NCBI GenBank assembly: GCA_019747705.1
Contig: JAIEQM010000044.1
Location: 1 to 40,092 of the forward strand
Origin: Chitinophagaceae bacterium
GTDB lineage: Bacteria; Bacteroidota; Bacteroidia; Chitinophagales; Chitinophagaceae
DNA: 40,092 bases
Direction of reading: 5' to 3'
Under the pieces are notes generated by a model that made no database searches, was not told the DNA's origin, and saw only the letters and a program-made list of their open reading frames with translations. Position 1 is the stretch's first letter. Each line of letters begins with the position of its first letter. Below are positions 40,018 to 40,092 of the stretch, one piece after another. A program made the position numbers and the translations under genes.

Positions 40018-40092
40018 AGGGCTTGCTCAAAAACTCAGCCCAATTTTTAACTCATAAAATTTTGGTTGGCAAGATTTATAAAATGCCATTGC
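40018..40092. other. Foreign sequence truncating the cupredoxin gene
   Basis: From about 40,016 (GGGCTTGCTCAAAAACT) the sorting domain is replaced by unrelated AT-rich sequence without a recognisable gene. The GGG-start and abrupt break in homology are what an IS end looks like, but the element lies beyond the window and I cannot name it. Confidence 0.4.

Noticed and set aside
1..40092. tRNA or rRNA genes, including a tRNA at the islet attachment site
   Set aside because: No cloverleaf or rRNA-like stretch was recognised anywhere, and the islet's repeats lie in plain intergenic sequence.

Overview
This window is chromosomal DNA from a member of the Bacteroidota, most likely a Chitinophagaceae-type bacterium. 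The evidence is the set of lineage-typical families (DUF4270 lipoprotein, GSCFA protein, DUF6089-like outer-membrane protein, a type IX secretion sorting domain, ALDH7, a eukaryote-length tryptophan dioxygenase). Bacteroidota -7 promoter elements (TAnnTTTG) stand before several genes, and there is little sign of Shine-Dalgarno sequences. The genus cannot be fixed from what is visible.

Layout. Positions 1-0.9 kb are debris: the last two domains of a group II intron, the degenerate 3' end of a TonB-dependent receptor and an orphan C-terminal coding fragment. From 0.9 to 12.5 kb lie ordinary genes, mostly on the minus strand: DinB-like protein, subtilisin-like protease, ALDH7 aldehyde dehydrogenase, TonB receptor, panB, and the ppk1-ppx polyphosphate pair. 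A 122-bp palindromic repeat and a VOC protein follow, then a small exported-protein gene broken by an in-frame TAG. From 13.2 to 16.0 kb is a minus-strand run panC-panD-flippase-rfaE2. With panB this supplies three pantothenate-pathway steps and an ADP-heptose step. Divergent from it are a shortened glycogen-synthase-like protein, a DUF4270 lipoprotein, metK and rlmB. A class C beta-lactamase-fold lipoprotein and an outer-membrane protein, then HMG-CoA lyase and a GSCFA protein, lead up to 24.5 kb.

From 24,488 to 30,894 sits a 6.4-kb accessory islet bounded by a 17-bp exact direct repeat and wedged between two convergent housekeeping genes. It contains a small hairpin repeat, a complete IS4-family element whose transposase seems to have lost a catalytic Asp, and a string of tiny, often overlapping genes: HTH protein, membrane peptides, a PIN-domain toxin with its antitoxin, a VapC remnant, a peptidoglycan-binding protein and a muramidase-fold protein without the usual catalytic signature. 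An islet-specific 21-bp sequence occurs three times beside its genes. There is no integrase, capsid or terminase. It reads as a reduced phage- or plasmid-derived cassette and is the most unusual part of the window.

After the islet the core genome resumes: HD-domain protein, TPR protein, gyrA (wild-type at the two main quinolone positions), DUF6089-like protein and tryptophan dioxygenase. A 296-bp repeat-rich spacer with 17-bp inverted ends and a strong terminator comes next, then a lipoprotein alpha-amylase. The window ends in a frameshifted cupredoxin gene whose T9SS tail is cut by unrelated sequence. Both window edges therefore fall in or beside apparent mobile-element ends, as expected if the contig was cut at repeats.
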